Source: Skeletonema tropicum
Taxonomy: Eukaryota > Bacillariophyta > Thalassiosirophyceae > Thalassiosirales > Thalassiosiraceae
Direction: 5' to 3'
DNA length: 64,000 nt
Assembly (NCBI GenBank): GCA_037178625.1
Contig: CM074127.1
Location: 1,488,001-1,552,000, forward strand
Below, piece by piece: positions 42,332 to 53,458 of the stretch. The notes below the pieces were generated by a model. The model was not told the DNA's origin and ran no database searches. It was given only the letters and a program-made list of their open reading frames with translations. The position numbers and the translations under genes are program-made. Numbering within the stretch: the stretch's first letter is position 1; each line of letters starts with the position of its first letter.

Positions 42332-44641
42332 ATGAAGTTCGGAAGTCTAATCCGAGATAAAGCTTCAGGGCTGATGAAAACTTCATTGAAGTCCGAAGTT
42401 AACATAGATCGTAGTGATAGAAGTAGAAAGGCAAAGGTTGATAATACCCATGAGCACAAGATTAAGGAAGTAAATGGAAATGTTGTTACAGACTTTCCCC
42501 CGTCTCCCGAGAGGAATTCACCGTCATCAAGTAAGTGCACATTAAATAACTGTCTCTGTCTTCTTCGTTGAAAGTCCGCTCAACACGTTACTCTGGTTTT
42601 TCACGTATCAGGCACTCGGAAGAAGCACGTGAAGAGGAAGGGAGCTCGAGCAGCTATTCAAGGATCCGTAGCTGCATTTGACTCCCCCTACCAGTACAAA
42701 GCATTCCCCAAACCCGAAGAGGCCCGTCGACTCATCTACGATGCCCTTAAGCCAAACCTCTTGTTCCGCGCCTGTTCCTCGGAAGAACTTTACGAATTGG
42801 TCGACGTGTTTAGACCAAAAAAATATCCCAGGCACGTTAATGTCATTCATGAGGGGAGCGAGGGGGACGGCTTTTATGTCATGGAGAAGGGTCAGGTTGA
42901 TGTCTTTGAAAAAGATGACTACAAATGTACTCTGCAGCGAGGATATGGCTTTGGCGAGATTGCTTTGTTGTACAGCTGTCCAAGGACGGCATCTGTAAGG
43001 GCAAAGGAAGAGTGCGAGTTATGGTTCTTAGATCGTCAGGCCTTTCGTGAAATTACTGCAAGGCACAAGAAGAACAGATTGAATATGAAGATGTCTTTAT
43101 TGGCGAAGGTAAGTGCTTCAAATCTTTGGGCAGTGTGATTCTCGTCTGCAACTAAACACTGAATACTAATCTGTGTGCTGCCAACCAAACAGGTGAAAAT
43201 TGATGGTATGACGCTACCAAAAATCATGAAGAGATCAGAAATGCATTCGATGGCTCTAGCATCAAAATTTGAGAGCTACCAAAAAGGCAATACAATTGTA
43301 CGCCAGGGGGAATCTGGAGATGTTTTCTATATGATCGAAGCAGGGGAGGTTGACGTTTACATCAAGGAGAAGGGAAACAAACCAGTGGTGACTCTAAAGG
43401 GTGGTGACTTCTTTGGGGAAAAGGCATTATTATCTTCATCTGTCCGAACGGCTACATGTGTTGCTGCAACCAACGTCAAATGCATGCTTCTCATGCGTGA
43501 TGACTTTGTGGAAATGTTGGGTAATATGGCGGATCTGATAAACCGTTCATACAAAGACCATGAACTCGATGAATCCCTTAAGAGTGATGACAGCATGATG
43601 CAGTCTGGAGATCATCCAAGAGGAGAAAAGTTCAATAAATCAGACTTTGATATTAAGCGGACACTCGGTGTTGGGGCCTACGGTTATGTGAAGCTGGTTC
43701 AATGGAAACATGCACCCAAGGGAAATGATCAATACTATGCTTTAAAGTGCATATCACGCGAAAAAATCGAGGAGAAACGACAGCAGAAGAAGATCAAGAG
43801 AGAAGAGGATATTATGAAAGCGCTTGTTCATCCTTTTATTGCAAGATGTTTCAATGTAATGGAAGACCACAAAGGAAAATACTTCTTAATGGAGGCTCTG
43901 TGTGGCGGCGAACTGTGCGAGTTGCTATACTTCGAATCCGTATTCCCAGAAAAATGGGCTATGTTTTATGCTGCCTCGGTTCTTACTGCTCTTGCACATA
44001 TGCACGAACGCAAGATCGCCTATCGTGACCTAAAGACAGAGAATCTTGTGGTGAATGATGCAGGCTTTGTCAAAGTTGTTGATTTTGGATTGGCAAAGAA
44101 AATAACAAGTGGACAAACATACACTTTCTGTGGAACTCCCGATTATTTGGCACCGGAGGTCATTCTGAATGAAGGTTATGATTGGGGAGTCGACTATTGG
44201 GGTTTGGGAGTATTGATTTATGAGATGGTGGCAGGAGTGGCCCCATTCTATGCAGAGAATCCGATGGATGTGAGTATTGGTCTGACATAGCTGTGTCTTC
44301 TTCTGCTTTCAAGCAGATTCTTAACTCTGTTATTGTTGTTGTTTGTGTTCTTGCAGACTTACAGGAAAGCGTTGTCAGGTCAGATTCCAATGCCAGAGGA
44401 CTTCAGTCGTTCTATCACCAGCATTATCAAGAAGCTCTTGCACACATCACAAACGAAGAGGTTGGGCAGGACAGCTGGAGGTGCAACGAAAGTAATGTGT
44501 CATCGTTGGTTCTCAGATTTTGATTGGGATGGTTTAATGGCCTTTACGTTGAAACCACCAATTATACCCGAGATAAAGAACCCTGAGGATGACGGTTCAT
44601 CCCAGCAAGATGTCGAAGGATTTGCAGTCGACTTTTTGTAA
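42332..44641 (+). CDS. cGMP-dependent protein kinase, second paralogue (4 exons)
   Basis: I read join(42332..42530, 42612..43108, 43193..44269, 44357..44641), 685 residues, normal PKG size. Start 'MKFGSLIRDK' was chosen over ATG 42185. Layout: basic N-terminus with 'TRKKHVKRKGARAAIQGS', CNB-A ('FGEIALLYSCPRTASV'), CNB-B ('FGEKALLSSSVRTATC'), AGC kinase ('GVGAYGYVKL', 'YALKCI', 'YRDLKTEN', 'VDFGLA', 'TFCGTPDYLAPEV'), tail 'WFSDFDWDGL'. The catalytic loop has Thr where Pro is usual (KPEN). It lacks the substrate-motif repeats of the first PKG. The last intron sits at the same place as in that gene ('ME|TYEKAL' and 'MD|TYRKAL'), so the two are true paralogues. Known role: cGMP-activated Ser/Thr kinase. 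Confidence 0.92.
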
Positions 44642-45046
44642 GATGGCAGTGATAAGTATTTGATGTCAAGTGGACTTCAACCATGTGTGAGCAAGTTAGC
44701 TCTGAAAGAGCCCTAAGCTATTATTTAAATGTTTACGGTGAATACTAGAGTAGAGTCTACAGAGAGGAAGTCATGCATGCAAACACCTGCTCCTAAGTAT
44801 TTATCGCACTTCCGTCCCTTTTTTTCGTACGATGGATGGACGGACAGATGATTTTTTTGCTTGGCATCGAGATTCGACAGTGCCTGAAAACGGGCCTGCG
44901 TGCAACACATCTCTAACATCTCCTGCATTGAACTGTTTGCTGTTTGTGAATAGCACGGTTGTCAGGCTCACTTGTTCGTATCAATACAATCATCAGGCCG
45001 TTCATTATTATTATTACAACGTCTTCCGAGACTCATATAATTCAAG
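44642..45046. other. Intergenic region PKG-2 / bL17m
   Basis: 405 bp: 3' flank of the kinase and 5' flank of the ribosomal protein gene. A short minus-strand frame (44725-44928) has no homology I know. No RNA gene is seen. Confidence 0.4.
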
Positions 45047-45523
45047 ATGAGGAAGAGACTGGCACAATTTAGAAAGCTTGGGCGGACGCCTGATCACAAA
45101 TGGGCTATGCTCAGAAATATGGTAACAAGTCTCATCAAACATGAGCGCATCGTGACAACGCTTCCCAAGGCGAAAGAATTACGTCATCTTGCAGATAAGG
45201 TCGTTGGTTATGCCAAGAAGGGGGACGTTCACGCCAAGCAACTGGCCCTTCGTGTTGTACGGGAAAAACCCATGGTGACAAAATTATTCGAAGTGATGGG
45301 TCCACGCTACGAAGATCGTGATGGGGGATATACGCGAGTAATGAAATTATCCCGTCCTCGCCGTGGTGATAACGCCCCCATGGCAGTGATTGAATACGTC
45401 GACAGGCCAGGGGAAATTAGGGCAGCCCGTGTTCCTGAAAAGCGAAAGCAGAAATACTTTAATAACTTGGGTGAGGTTCTTGAACATGCTGGTATTAAAC
45501 CTATTGAAAACCAACAGAGTTAG
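45047..45523 (+). CDS. Mitochondrial-type ribosomal protein bL17m
   Basis: A single-exon protein of 158 residues. Seen: 'FRKLGRTPDHKWAMLRNMV', 'LIKHERIVTTLPKAKELR' (the L17 signature), 'DRDGGYTRVMKL' and 'APMAVIEYVDR'. The sequence is the alpha-proteobacterial/mitochondrial type as in plant mitochondrial L17. It has no presequence, so import must rely on its basic N-terminus ('MRKRLAQFRK'). A C-terminal extension 'RAARVPEKRKQKYFNNLG' is beyond the bacterial length. Known role: large subunit protein near the exit tunnel. Plastid L17 is not expected here because diatom plastids do not need this nuclear form. Confidence 0.88.
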   Translation: MRKRLAQFRKLGRTPDHKWAMLRNMVTSLIKHERIVTTLPKAKELRHLADKVVGYAKKGDVHAKQLALRVVREKPMVTKLFEVMGPRYEDRDGGYTRVMKLSRPRRGDNAPMAVIEYVDRPGEIRAARVPEKRKQKYFNNLGEVLEHAGIKPIENQQS

Positions 45524-45754
45524 GGGAGTAAAAACATACATTCTTTTCCTTCGTATTGGAGAGATATTAGAAATAGATCGTTGATATTGCTTATGTAGTG
45601 CTGTCCGTGCTCATAGAATTGAGAGCATAAATGAAAAATTTGGTTGCGAACAGGTCAATCGCCTGGGCAAGAATAAAGATGAAGTAAAAATAACTAGCTG
45701 GAAACGTCAGTACAACCGCTGAAATCTTCATGTGAAATTTCTGAAATCTATTGC

Positions 45755-47338
45755 TTACACCTCTACACCAGCAGGGAGGTTGACAAGACCTTTATTCCCC
45801 AGGAAGTACACTGCATTACCAAATCCAGTCCTCAACACGAATTCAGTCGCATCTTCGTTGCACAACACCCAAAGGAGCTCACATGCAGATCGCTTGACAC
45901 TAGAATCAATCCATGTCATGAGACGTATGAGCTTCCATCGAACCGTACCTCGTGGTGCATCCAGTGGAGCCATATTTTTCGCTTTCGATTGTCCCTCTGA
46001 CTGCATCTTTGCCATTTCAGCAGTGACTTTCTCTGCAAATTTTTGTTCCGACTCGGGTGGGAATACCTCATCCTTTACTATTTGCAACACTGCTTCATTC
46101 GATTGGCACAACTTGCAAAGTACCAACAGTATTGGGACAACTGCAGCTGCATCTTCTGCCGAGTTTGCTGTCCGCTCGACGACAACAACTGACAGCTGAT
46201 ATGCCATGATGGTTACAAGAGGCTTGATAGCGTTATGAGATGCTAGATACCCACTGTATTCCCCCGGTGCGTTTAACAATAGTGATACCACGGCAAGTTT
46301 GCATTGGTATACACGTACGTCTGCATTGGAAAGACGAAGAATTTCACACAGCATCACACCAATTTGTGTCATGGTATCATTGGAAGGCAAGGGCATTGAA
46401 GGCTTTCCAGCATCCATTGCAAAAAGAGAACGCAGTATTTCCAACGCCAAATCCGAGCGCCGATCTGCTGCATTCCCCGGAAAGGGTGGGTCACTACGCA
46501 ATGTCCATGCAAGAGTGGCCACAAGAACCTCCAACAAGCCGTACTTTTTCTTGTCATTGTCGATCTCTATCTCACCTGAGCAGTCATCAGCAGTCAAAGT
46601 CTCCAATATATTTTCCATCTTTGGGATAGATTCAGGTGCAGCTGATATCAAGTGATGTACATTTCGAATAACAGAAAATAATCTTGACACAGGCTGATCT
46701 CCTTTCAATAGTGTCTTCATCAGGTAAGTGCATCCATCTATCGAATGTACAAATGATTTTCGTGCCGACACAGTCACGTTATCATTTCCATATGTTGCTC
46801 TGAATATACAAACTGATGCAAAGCGAGGTATATCTGGGCATTCATCGCTTGATTGCAGAGTTTTATCATCTAAGAGTTTGCAGTAGAGTAGAAGCATTCC
46901 TTTTGATTTCAATCGTGCTGTAGGATTCTCCGATGAACTGGACCCACTTTCTAATGATGATTGTAGGCATTGACTATACCACCTCATAAATAGACCAGTT
47001 GACCGCAGGATTTCACAGAGGAAGGATAAATTTTGGTTGTTGGTGTCTATTTCAATAGCATTGGTGACTTCTTCAGCCTCTTCACTGGAGTAATCATCCT
47101 TACAAACGTAGCTGGGCGATACTGCTTCTAGCAGCGATGCATGAAGACGAGTCGCAGCTGTATTCAGTGCAGATAATTGTTCAGACGAGTCATCGCGGGT
47201 AGAAGCAAATTGAGAACCTCCACCGCTCAACATCTGATTTTCTAAATCATTGTTCCACTCCTTCAAACTTTGTTCCGGATGAGGTGCATTTTTTTCTTCC
47301 AGCACTTGCACGAGGCGATCAAGAATGAGTTCGGCCAT
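45755..47338 (-). CDS. Ric8 (synembryn)-like armadillo protein, short C-terminus
   Basis: A single-exon protein of 527 residues, mostly helical with leucine-rich repeats typical of an armadillo superhelix. The C-terminal part is the diagnostic piece: 'WKLIRLMTWIDSSVKRSACE' followed by 'LLWVLCNEDATEF' and 'TGFGNAVYFLGNKGLV', matching from memory Ric8A 'NKLVRLMTHLDTDVKR', 'FLFVLC' and 'TGYGNAAGLLAARGL'. Known role: chaperone and guanine-nucleotide exchange factor for G-alpha subunits. Here the protein ends just after that block, so the C-terminal G-alpha-binding tail of animal Ric8 is missing. The ATG at 47338 is divergent from solanesyl-diphosphate synthase, 735 bp apart. Confidence 0.68.
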   Translation of the reverse strand: MAELILDRLVQVLEEKNAPHPEQSLKEWNNDLENQMLSGGGSQFASTRDDSSEQLSALNTAATRLHASLLEAVSPSYVCKDDYSSEEAEEVTNAIEIDTNNQNLSFLCEILRSTGLFMRWYSQCLQSSLESGSSSSENPTARLKSKGMLLLYCKLLDDKTLQSSDECPDIPRFASVCIFRATYGNDNVTVSARKSFVHSIDGCTYLMKTLLKGDQPVSRLFSVIRNVHHLISAAPESIPKMENILETLTADDCSGEIEIDNDKKKYGLLEVLVATLAWTLRSDPPFPGNAADRRSDLALEILRSLFAMDAGKPSMPLPSNDTMTQIGVMLCEILRLSNADVRVYQCKLAVVSLLLNAPGEYSGYLASHNAIKPLVTIMAYQLSVVVVERTANSAEDAAAVVPILLVLCKLCQSNEAVLQIVKDEVFPPESEQKFAEKVTAEMAKMQSEGQSKAKNMAPLDAPRGTVRWKLIRLMTWIDSSVKRSACELLWVLCNEDATEFVLRTGFGNAVYFLGNKGLVNLPAGVEV

Positions 47339-48073
47339 ATTGTCAACTGCACTTCTACACCGTCGCTTGATCTATTACTGCTCTTTGCCAGACTACCATA
47401 AAGCAATCATTCAATCTCGCCCGGCATGATAATTTATTCTAGAATTTCATTTTTTTTCATTTTTTGGGTTGGATCTCCGTATTGGTACCGTTTTCAATTA
47501 CTACTTATCTACGCGACGCACGATGGCAGACCCACGCAGACATCAGAAGCGCGCCATAAAAGCTGACTGATTCAGACGATCTGAAATCGACCTCAGCCTT
47601 TGCGAGCGATGATGTGGCACCACGCCCCACACCCTCCTTGCTCCTTCCCTCCTCTGCTATCGTGCTGTTCTTGTGAGTCAATCGATTAGAAGAAGTTTGA
47701 CAGCTGCTTTTGACCGTCGGAGGGTGTTCATTTGCTGACGAGCTGCCCAACTCGAACGATATCACTGGCATAAAATCCTTGGAGATCCTATATTTTGTCG
47801 AATTTAAATTACAGAGACGAACAAATCAATTATCTTCTGTTTGGAAGTAGATCAGTAGAACTATTCAACCGAAGAAACGCACTGCGTAATAAATATATCA
47901 AAACGTTTGATTAAGGTACGGATGAAAATCAAGCAACGGGCCTGTTATGTTTGTTACCTCGGCGTAATTGTTCTTTTTTTCTCTTTCGACATTCATATCT
48001 CACATTCTTCTATTTGTTCCCTCTATACTTGACTTCTGCTGTCGCGTAGCTATCAAGCTCTAAGAATATCACA
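47339..48073. other. Divergent intergenic region Ric8 / solanesyl-diphosphate synthase
   Basis: 735 bp. A minus-strand frame from ATG 47771 to 47505 (88 codons, starting 'MPVISFELGSSSAN') is open but has no domain, no paired neighbour and a GC-rich composition over only part of its length; I do not call it a gene. The region from 47780 to 48073 looks like an AT-rich promoter and leader. Confidence 0.35.
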
Positions 48074-49588
48074 ATGAATTCAGAAAGAACTAGTAAGAGA
48101 GGCAACTATGCCGTTCCACTCATGATCGTAGCAGCATTTGCTCTCTCAGCAGCGGATGCCTTTGCGCCGAGTCAGACGTCATCACCTCTTGTGCAGACAT
48201 CGTCAATAAATTTGCTTCAGATGACTGCCACCCTAAATGAAGAAAGCGCTACATCATCAAAAGATTTGGGAGCTCAACCAGTAGTTGTTTCGGCTGAGGC
48301 CGAGGCGCTCAGTCACTCAGAAACTACCATGAAATTAGTTCCCAGTTTTGATCTTTTCCAGATGCTTTCGGAAGAGGAAGGCGGAATAATTCCGCATACA
48401 GTTGCTGGTAATGCCATGAGGGATGATACTATCCTCAAGGTGGGCATCCCTGATGAATTGGAGGGTATGCAGCTGAAAGATTACAAAGGTTTGGGGGGTA
48501 AGAAGAAGATTGAGACGCTGCCAGATCCATTTAGTATGGTAGAGAAAGAGTTGCAGCCATTTTCAGATTCTATCAAAGAGTTAGTATCTACCGATCAGCC
48601 TATTCTATCTATGGCTGCGAAGCATTTCTTTGAAAAGAGACATGGTAAGAGGTTCCGACCAACTATCGTTCAGTTGATTGCGAAGGCTGTTGCAGCTTGT
48701 GTGCCAGAGGATATTCAGGGAGATAGATGGGAAAACAGTGGGGCATCAAAAATTGGCATGGAAGGTGGCAAGGTAACTGCCGGAAACCACCAAGGATCCG
48801 AGGTTTGGAGAAAGCAGGCTCAGCTTGGCCAAATCGTAGAGATGATTCATGTTGCATCGCTTATTCACGATGACGTTCTTGACGAAGCCGATACTCGTCG
48901 AGGTGGAGAAGCAGTTCACAAGCTGTACTCGAACAAAGTCGCGGTGTTGGCTGGAGACTACTTATTAGCAAGAGCATCTGTCTTGCTTGCTCGTCTCGAG
49001 AACACAGCTGTTGTGCAAATAATGGCTACAGCTCTCGAGAGTCTTGTCGCGGGAGAAATCATGCAGTTGAAGTCTTCGCCCGATGAACTGTTGCAAATGG
49101 AATCGTACCTGAGAAAATCGTACTACAAGACAGCCTCCCTCATCTGTTATGCCTGTCGATCTGTTGCATTACTGGGCGGTCATGCTTACGGTTCAACCGT
49201 AGCAACGGCATGTGAGGAGTTTGGCTTCCACATGGGTCTTGCATTCCAAATCCAAGATGACATTCTTGATTTCACAGCAGCGGCGAGTATTTTAGGGAAG
49301 CCCGCACTTGCCGATATGAGTTTGGGATTAAGCACTGCTCCTATTCTATACGCAGCACAAGAATTCCCCCATCTACGACCATTGGTAAAGAGGAGATTCA
49401 AGGAGAAGGGGGACAAACAAACAGCCTTGGAGGCACTCTACAACAGTGACACAGCAATGGATAAGGCAAAAGATTTGGCTCAATTTCACGCGCAGAAAGC
49501 AGTAGACGCACTGCTTCGGCTTCCTCCATCAGATGCACGAGATGCTCTGCTCAGGTTAACATACGTGGTGATCACACGCAAGAAGTAA
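48074..49588 (+). CDS. Plastid solanesyl (long-chain polyprenyl) diphosphate synthase
   Basis: A single-exon protein of 504 residues, long because of a targeting region. The N-terminus has a signal peptide 'VPLMIVAAFALSAADAFAPS' whose 'DAFAP' is the diatom plastid motif. Seen: first Asp-rich motif D266-D270 ('HDDVLDEADTRRGG'), second Asp-rich motif D395-D399 ('QDDILDF'), and 'GKRFRPTIVQLIAKA' near the start of the fold. Known role: condenses isopentenyl units to a long all-trans prenyl diphosphate used for plastoquinone (and tocochromanol-type) side chains. The exact chain length cannot be read. The residue before the first motif ('ASLIHDDVL') leaves a deep pocket, consistent with a long product. 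Mitochondrial ubiquinone synthase is the alternative, but the leader argues for plastid. Confidence 0.9.
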   Translation: MNSERTSKRGNYAVPLMIVAAFALSAADAFAPSQTSSPLVQTSSINLLQMTATLNEESATSSKDLGAQPVVVSAEAEALSHSETTMKLVPSFDLFQMLSEEEGGIIPHTVAGNAMRDDTILKVGIPDELEGMQLKDYKGLGGKKKIETLPDPFSMVEKELQPFSDSIKELVSTDQPILSMAAKHFFEKRHGKRFRPTIVQLIAKAVAACVPEDIQGDRWENSGASKIGMEGGKVTAGNHQGSEVWRKQAQLGQIVEMIHVASLIHDDVLDEADTRRGGEAVHKLYSNKVAVLAGDYLLARASVLLARLENTAVVQIMATALESLVAGEIMQLKSSPDELLQMESYLRKSYYKTASLICYACRSVALLGGHAYGSTVATACEEFGFHMGLAFQIQDDILDFTAAASILGKPALADMSLGLSTAPILYAAQEFPHLRPLVKRRFKEKGDKQTALEALYNSDTAMDKAKDLAQFHAQKAVDALLRLPPSDARDALLRLTYVVITRKK

Positions 49589-49978
49589 GTGAGAGTAGGC
49601 ACCCAAATCTTTGATAGTGCTTGAAGACAGCGAAAGAGTGACCGAGTTGATGCGACAGACAAAAGGCTCATTTGATAGAAGTAAAATACGGAGACTGTGG
49701 GTCAGTGTAGGACACTAAACTGTTATAATATGCCATAATAGCAAAACGACATATCTCTAGTTCTTTAAGAGCTACATATCATACACAACTTATTCCTTTT
49801 GGCTCAAATCGTCTCATCATTCCTTCAACTGTTTAGACTTTCATTTCCCTCCACCTTTCCTTAATTAAGTGCGTGTGATGAGGTGTACTCATAAATTACT
49901 TGTTATTGATTACTCTAATTATCGGGATATTTAGCTGGAACGTGATAGGCAAGTTCCACTTCTAAAAAAATGAGCTCA
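49589..49978. other. Convergent 3' region solanesyl-diphosphate synthase / STT3
   Basis: 390 bp between two stop codons, AT-rich at 49700-49960, with no gene visible. Confidence 0.4.
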
Positions 49979-52900
49979 CTATAATTCATCCTCTTCGTTT
50001 AGTTCCAGCGGAGTTATGCCATCCTTATCACGCAACTTTTCGCTTACTCCAACACTCTTCAGTAGCGAAATAATTTCTTTTCTTCCATGCTCATGTGCCC
50101 ACCACCTGTGAAGAAGATTATTTGGCGTGAGTATTTCAGCCTACAGCAATTACAAATGTACAAATTGAATGAGTATCCACTTACATAGGGCCTCTACCGT
50201 CTTTGCTTCGCATGTGCAAATAATGAGGCGTAGATTCCGCAATTGACTTGAACGTATCCACGTCGTTATCCTTCACTAAACCGAAAAGTGTTGAGGTTAT
50301 GTCATTATTTTCCCATTTCAAATTGATTTGCTTGATATCATTTTGAGTCAAGGTCATTTTCTTTGCTTCCGTATCCTTCTTCTCCAAACTCTTCTTGTGT
50401 GCTCTTCTTGCGGCCTTTTGAGGATCGTTCAAGTGCTCGAAGTATTTACGCTGGTATTCGTCATCCGCCTCCGTCTTTGCATTGAAATCCTCGAGTTGTT
50501 TGAAATCCTTTTTGTCCTTCAGAACCTTTTGCAACCCGGGAGGGTATTGGCCGGGGCAGTACCAGCTTCCTTCCGCGTCACAGCGACGATTGTTCTTGAC
50601 CCATTCCTTGCTTTCTTTCGAGACACTCAAAACTCTGTAGATACGAACTTTGCCGTACTTGCTCGAATACACTTCCTTAAACCGATTCTTGTCCACCTCT
50701 ACGCCAGGAACCAACCCACCGCTGTGAAGTTTGAACAGCAAACTTTCTCTCATCATTCGTGACGGATTGCCACCCGGGGCTGAAAATTTACTGCAAGTAG
50801 GATCACCAGGACACTGAACCGACGAGCAATTATAACAGTTGTAAGTCGCACGAATCGACGAGGTAATGAACTTGAAATGAGCTAAACATGAACAACTTAC
50901 CATGTGCCTGTAGACTGAATTAGCAATCCTTGCCAAATGAGGACTCTTCGCTAAGTCATCTCCTCCACCTCCTGTCCAAAGAAGCACATAATCCGCCAGA
51001 TGTCTTGCAATCCTATGCCCATCCTTCAAGGGACTCGTTAGCGCCCGTCCAAGCAAAGCAATGTGTTCGTGGTTCCATGTATTACCATCAGCAATTGTCG
51101 TCCTATTAGCGATAGCAGTAATTTGATACCCGTAATCCCACCACGCCATAATCCTTGCATCTTCTGGCGTGTTATCACGAAGCCACCAGTAAGCTTCGCG
51201 ATAATCATCCATGGTGAGACCTTGATTTTTGATCATAATGGAGGGGTGAGACATGTGAGCAGATACCTGAATGCTTCTATCCTTGAACTCGTGTATATGA
51301 TCCTGAGAAGCATGATAGAGGAAATAGCACGCGCAGAACCAGAAGCTACGGACAATCAATTGTATGATGAAGTTGGGGGAGGATGAGGTTTTTGATTCGG
51401 ATTTCTTTGTATCGTCGTTCTGTTTCTTAGCCTTTGCCTTCGGTTTCGTTTCAATCTCCTCAGATGACACGTGATCGTCAATAGTCAAGCTTAGTTCGTT
51501 CCAAACATCAATACTCCAGCCACACACGCCTTCGATGCATGTACCAGCCACTCTTCCACAGAGCATGCCTCCCAGCACACTCGCAATCGGACTCGTCAGA
51601 AGAATTAACCGCACCATTTTGTGGCTGAAGAAGTAGGCGGCAACGCCATACACCAACAGAAAAGAAGATGCATCATTTGTGTATCCGATTGCAACCATCC
51701 CGAAGCCTAACGGCGCAAGTTTCGCAAGAACCAACAAGTATTGCTCATACGTTCCTGGTTTCGCAGCTTGATGTTCTGCAACACTATCCACAAGAGGGTT
51801 TCCAGTTTTCGTATGCGGAACGAAGAGACCGCGAACGCGAGAGCTAATCGGCCCGAAGTAGCCAGTTGGCCATAGTGCCGTGATGACGATAGCTCCAACT
51901 AGTGCCGCCAATCCACCGATTCTAATTCTCAACAGCCAGATTTGTGACCTGGTCAAATTATCCCGTGTCCTCACTCTCTCACAATACTCTACAAACTGAA
52001 TTCCAAAGAAGACGAACAGCGGCCCAAGTTGTTCTAGACTTCTAATCGGAGTCCACCCAACCACAGGCACTTGCACTGCCAACGCCGTTCCAACAATGTA
52101 AAATCCACTGTAAGCAGCATGCAACTTCGAAGAGTGACGCCCGAGAAGAATCAGCGTGGCAGCATGAGCACCGACAAGATTTATTACAAAAACGTAGCCA
52201 CCCCATGCCGCAACCATATTGAAGTAGGCAAGTCCTGCTAGAGCTCCAAAGAGGAAAGACGACCGAGTTTGTGAAGAGACTTTGAAGCCTCTATCCTGTT
52301 TTTGTCGAATCTTCATGCCTACATTGTCATCACCATCTGTAACAGTAACATCACTAATCGGATCTCCTCCTCGTAATGACCGAGTCCATAACCAGAACAC
52401 GAGAGTCATTGCAGTCATGGCGACACTCTCATTGTCATAGCCACCAGCAACTGATCGCATCATATGGGCTGGAACGATAGACATGAAGAACATTGTCGCC
52501 ACCATGGACAATAGAGATATTGTTTGAAGTGAAGATGCTTTTGTTGCGTTAACGTCCATACCTGCGTAGTATCCCAAGAAATTACGAATTGGTGACACTA
52601 TCTTCTGAATGAAATACCCAATTACTGGAATATCATCCAAAACCGTGCCAAATCGATTTCCATCATTGTAACCAAAGTTTGAGGAGCATTCCAAAGCAAG
52701 CAAACCAGTTGTTAAAGTCGCTAAAGAACCAAACCACGCTGGGACGAGGCAGCATACGTCATTCAAGCTCATCTCATTCCACTTCATACCAATCAAACCC
52801 ATGAGATTAGCAACCGCTGACATGACTGGCGATCCAGAAGCGGACAATGATTTCGATACGCCAAGAGCAGATTTTGTCACCACTCTGGACGATATACTGC

Positions 52901-53267
52901 CTCCAAAGCCAAATTTTTGACCGAACCATTGTTTAAATCCGAACCAGATGGGCAAATAAACTTTTGTCAGCCAAACAGCAGTCACCTGCATACCAGGGTA
53001 GATTGTTGTGCCTACAGGGCGGCCAAGAGGATACCACGACATATAATCAAACCAAGTCACAAAACGTTTCCACCCATTATCGTACAGATATTGGGCTGCT
53101 CTGAAATTGAAGTACGGGTCGAATTCGTGAATTACATAGCCAAACTCGTGGATCGCCTTGAGACGAGCGGTGTAAGCTAAGGTGAGGATCTCAGTAGTGT
53201 AGGAGAGTGCTCCTACAATTAGAATTGCCGCCGCAACGGGGCGGAGAAGGCTGGCAATCTTCGTCAT
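49979..53267 (-). CDS. STT3: Oligosaccharyltransferase catalytic subunit STT3 with C-terminal ankyrin-type tail (3 exons)
   Basis: I read complement(join(49979..50105, 50185..50813, 50901..53267)), 1040 residues; STT3 is usually 700-800. ATG is at 53267; the frame starts at a GTG. An 87-nt intron (50814-50900) lies inside the open frame, and removal joins 'SVYRHM' to 'CPGDPTC'. Seen: 'HEFDPYFNFRA' with catalytic Asp50, a 'GGYDNESVAM' loop, and the 'WWDYG' sequon-binding motif at W709-G713, followed by 'DGNTWNHEH'. About a dozen membrane helices precede the lumenal domain. Known role: transfers the lipid-linked glycan to Asn-X-Ser/Thr in the ER. The last 65 residues read like ankyrin repeats ('DGRGPMWWAHEHGRKEIISL', 'LRDKDGITPLEL'). 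Confidence 0.88.
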
Positions 53268-53458
53268 GGTTCTTGAATGCACTGGATGGAGGCGGGAGGC
53301 GGAGCGAGCCCGCTGGATCTTTGTCTAGGTTTACGCAAATTATTATTATTGAAATGAAAAATAATAATTATTGAGAGTGCATTAGGTGTAAGTAAATTAT
53401 CTACGCTGGCAGCTCATTACTGGGATCGAAGTTGTTAGTATGTACTTCTCAAGCAATA

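Noticed and set aside
47505..47771. 88-codon minus-strand gene upstream of solanesyl-diphosphate synthase
   Set aside because: No domain, no supporting context, and it lies within a divergent promoter region; could be revived only by transcript data.
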